Shown here in pieces: positions 5,538 through 6,735 of a DNA stretch of 6,735 nucleotides. The notes under the pieces were generated by a model that was not told where the DNA came from, did not search any database, and saw only the letters and a list, made by a program, of their open reading frames with translations. The DNA is from Treponema sp. (GTDB taxonomy: Bacteria; Spirochaetota; Spirochaetia; Treponematales; Breznakiellaceae): NCBI GenBank assembly GCA_031281925.1, contig JAITES010000271.1, positions 1-6,735 on the forward strand, given 5' to 3'. The first letter of the stretch is position 1; each line of letters begins with the position of its first letter. A program made the translations under genes and the position numbers.

Positions 5538-5553
5538 TGGCACGGAATTTGCT
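5538..5553 (+). promoter_or_regulatory. Sigma-54 (RpoN) -24/-12 promoter of the sigma factor gene
   Basis: TGGCAC (5538-5543), five bases, then TTGCT (5549-5553) is a full match to the sigma-54 consensus TGGCAC-N5-TTGCW, including the invariant GG and GC with correct spacing. The expected start is about A5564, leaving a 28-base leader with a strong Shine-Dalgarno (GGAGG at 5582-5586, five bases from the ATG). Such promoters need an AAA+ enhancer-binding activator; none is encoded in the window. A 6-bp inverted repeat, AATAAG (5531-5536) and CTTATT (5552-5557), brackets the promoter. Confidence 0.85.
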
Positions 5554-5591
5554 TATTATTATCAGAATATAAATGAATTCGGGAGGATGTT

Positions 5592-6440
5592 ATGAGCAAA
5601 AAGAAGGTAAGTGGTTCAGGTGATGATGTCCTGAAAACTTATATACAGGAGATAAAGCGTTTTTCTCTTCTCAGTTTTGCCGAAGAACTGGAACTTTCCC
5701 GGCAAATTCAGCAGGGAAGCGCAAAGGCCCGCCGGAAGCTTGTTGAGTCGAATCTCAGACTGGTAGTAAAGATAGCCCGTTTCTATGTAAGGGATGATAT
5801 TTCATTTCTGGATATTATTCAGGAGGGAAACATCGGCCTCATGCATGCGGCGGAAAAGTATGACTATGCAAAGAATGTCCGTTTTTCTACCTATGCGGCA
5901 TGGTGGATCAGGCAGTATATTGCCCGTTTTCTGGTCAACCGGCGCCGGGTTATCAGACTGCCCCACCGGAAAGAGGAAATTTACCGGAAGATTCAGCGCA
6001 GCTATCATACTTTGAGTCAGACTCTTATGCATCAGCCCCGGAGTGATGAAATTGCCGAAGCTATCGGCGTAACCGTTGAAGACGTGGAAAGCATCCTTAC
6101 CATGACCAGCACCCCCATTTCCCTGGAGCCTGAGAATGAAGAGGATGAAAATCCTTCCTTCATGGAACTTCATGAAGACTATACCTACAACCCCGAGCAG
6201 GCCATGCTCCGGGAAGACAGCCGGCAGGAAGCCCTGAATTGTCTTGCAAACCTTAAGGACAGGGAACGGCGTATACTGATGTACCGCTATGAACTGGGCG
6301 GCTGCGAACATCATACCCTGAAAAAGATAGGCGACAAGATGGGCATTTCCCCGGAAACGGTACGGCAGATAGAGCTTAGGGCCCTGAAAAAGATCAGAAC
6401 CCATGCCGAAGAGATCCGCAGCTGCCTCAATGCGGGTTAA
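5592..6440 (+). CDS. Alternative RNA polymerase sigma factor, sigma-70 family (RpoS-sized, group 2-like)
   Basis: This 282-residue factor directs RNA polymerase to a set of promoters. Region 1.2 covers about 11-45, and region 2 covers 46-124 with NLRLVVKIARFYV (54-66), FLDIIQEGNIGLMHAAEKYDY (72-92) and FSTYAAWWIRQYI (98-110). Region 3 covers 125-205, and region 4 covers 206-273, ending in the helix-turn-helix GISPETVRQIELRALKKIR (251-269). It lacks region 1.1 and the large non-conserved insert of RpoD, so its size is that of RpoS. Recognition positions differ from E. coli RpoD: A111 replaces T440 in region 2.4, and P254 and T256 replace R584 and R586 in region 4.2, while E255, R258 and Q259 are kept. 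Its promoters may thus deviate from consensus. The acidic linker at 181-198 is unusual. Strong GGAGG fixes the start. A perfect sigma-54 promoter upstream suggests control like Borrelia rpoS; I leave the symbol empty because orthology cannot be shown. Confidence 0.93.
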   Translation: MSKKKVSGSGDDVLKTYIQEIKRFSLLSFAEELELSRQIQQGSAKARRKLVESNLRLVVKIARFYVRDDISFLDIIQEGNIGLMHAAEKYDYAKNVRFSTYAAWWIRQYIARFLVNRRRVIRLPHRKEEIYRKIQRSYHTLSQTLMHQPRSDEIAEAIGVTVEDVESILTMTSTPISLEPENEEDENPSFMELHEDYTYNPEQAMLREDSRQEALNCLANLKDRERRILMYRYELGGCEHHTLKKIGDKMGISPETVRQIELRALKKIRTHAEEIRSCLNAG

Positions 6441-6474
6441 TGCGGTCTATGAATAGTACCGGTCAATAACCGCA
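6441..6474. other. Weak hairpin after the sigma factor gene, possible terminator
   Basis: TGCGGT (6441-6446) can pair with ACCGCA (6469-6474), starting directly after the stop codon. The loop contains two smaller inverted repeats (CTAT/ATAG and ACCGGT). There is no T-run after it, so intrinsic termination is doubtful. It lies where two genes converge. Confidence 0.25.
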
Positions 6475-6524
6475 GTAATGGTGTTTGCCCAATCGATAAG
6501 GTTCCTCGGCCTGCCGTCCACCCC
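6447..6524 (-). other. Coding-like in-frame continuation behind the stop of the 3' gene
   Basis: On the minus strand, the frame of the neighbouring gene continues directly past its TAA for 25 codons to a TAG at 6449-6447. The translated stretch includes RNLIDWANTITAVIDRYY, which reads like a genuine amphipathic helix. GTG at 6521 could be a start, but no ribosome-binding site is evident beyond the GGGG run. It may be the tail of a longer protein cut by a nonsense change, a remnant of another gene, or chance. Confidence 0.3.
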
Positions 6525-6735
6525 TTACCACTCCCGGGGTGTAAAGCCTTTGGGGACGCTGATCCGTATCGTGTCCCCCGATTGCTCCAGCACAAAAAAA
6601 CCGCTCTTCACCGCAAAGTCCTTTACCTCTTTAGAGGCTACGGCCCCCGCTACCGCTCCCAGCAGTTTCCGTTTGTCCCCGTGTTCATCCCCATAGTCCC
6701 GCAGTTTTTCCATCCGCCGCAGGTGGTCCCGCACG
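6525..6735 (-). CDS. Hypothetical protein, C-terminal part (gene runs off the right edge)
   Basis: Seventy codons including the TAA stop (6527-6525) are visible; the gene continues beyond the window. The first full codon, at 6734-6732, is GTG and is most likely an internal valine, not the start. The text runs RDHLRRMEKLRDYGDEHGDK, then KLLGAVAGAVA, KDFAVKSGFFVLEQSGDTIR and ends FTPREW. The helix followed by 'GAVAGA' and 'GFFVLEQSGDTIRI' strands resembles the C-terminal end of treponemal hypothetical proteins that I loosely associate with PD-(D/E)XK-like nuclease folds with a coiled-coil front. No catalytic residues are in view, so the function stays open. The convergent sigma factor gene ends 84 bases away. 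Confidence 0.7.
   Translation of the reverse strand, partial: VRDHLRRMEKLRDYGDEHGDKRKLLGAVAGAVASKEVKDFAVKSGFFVLEQSGDTIRISVPKGFTPREW

Noticed and set aside
5587..5595. Two-codon frame ATG-TTA-TGA overlapping the sigma start, as a possible attenuating mini-gene
   Set aside because: Its ATG begins with no gap after GGAGG, too close for initiation; it is most simply part of the ribosome-binding site spacer.
5802..6404. 200-codon minus frame opposite the sigma factor gene
   Set aside because: No recognisable domain; the sigma factor frame is unambiguous.
1..6735. CRISPR arrays, insertion sequences, rRNA, riboswitches
   Set aside because: I saw no regularly spaced repeats, transposase motifs, rRNA-like sequence or recognisable riboswitch core on either strand.

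Overview
The window looks like a chromosomal segment of a moderately GC-rich spirochaete. A Treponema of the termite-gut type is my best guess. This rests on protein style (cardiolipin synthase, YciO, an RpoS-sized sigma-70 factor, and a C-terminal fragment whose wording I associate with treponemal hypothetical proteins), not on a database match. The first 170 bases are AT-richer (about 42% GC by hand count) than the genes that follow.

Layout. 1-170: the 3' end of a PIN-like (DUF3368, VapC-type) gene on +. 171-302: no gene, but a short repeat-like motif and two tandem hairpins. 303-375: tRNA-Arg(CCT) on -, with its promoter overlapping the stop codon of the next gene. 436-1152: a degenerate SDR-fold protein on -. 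1153-1277: a compact divergent promoter region. 1278-2594: an iron-containing alcohol dehydrogenase on +, convergent with a three-gene minus-strand operon (5410 down to 2647) that reads GIY-YIG-like protein, YciO, cardiolipin synthase. 5411-5591: a divergent regulatory region. 5592-6440: an alternative sigma-70-family factor on +. 6441-6524: a short convergent gap. 6525-6735: the 3' part of a minus-strand hypothetical gene that runs off the window.

The most interesting element is a textbook sigma-54 (-24/-12) promoter, TGGCAC-N5-TTGCT at 5538-5553, 28 bases (predicted start to ATG) ahead of the RpoS-sized sigma factor gene. This recalls the Borrelia RpoN-to-RpoS cascade, in which one alternative sigma factor is switched on by another. 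Here the downstream factor also has altered promoter-recognition residues. An inverted repeat with a perfect TATAAT in it lies just upstream, between the divergent promoters, and most of it recurs near the tRNA. The factor may therefore have a second input, or the repeat may simply be a dispersed element.

Secondary points are a tRNA-Arg with C in place of the near-universal T55, tandem hairpins 2 bases from that tRNA's 3' end, leaderless-type promoters on both sides of 1153-1277, and an in-frame stop followed by coding-like sequence at the right edge.
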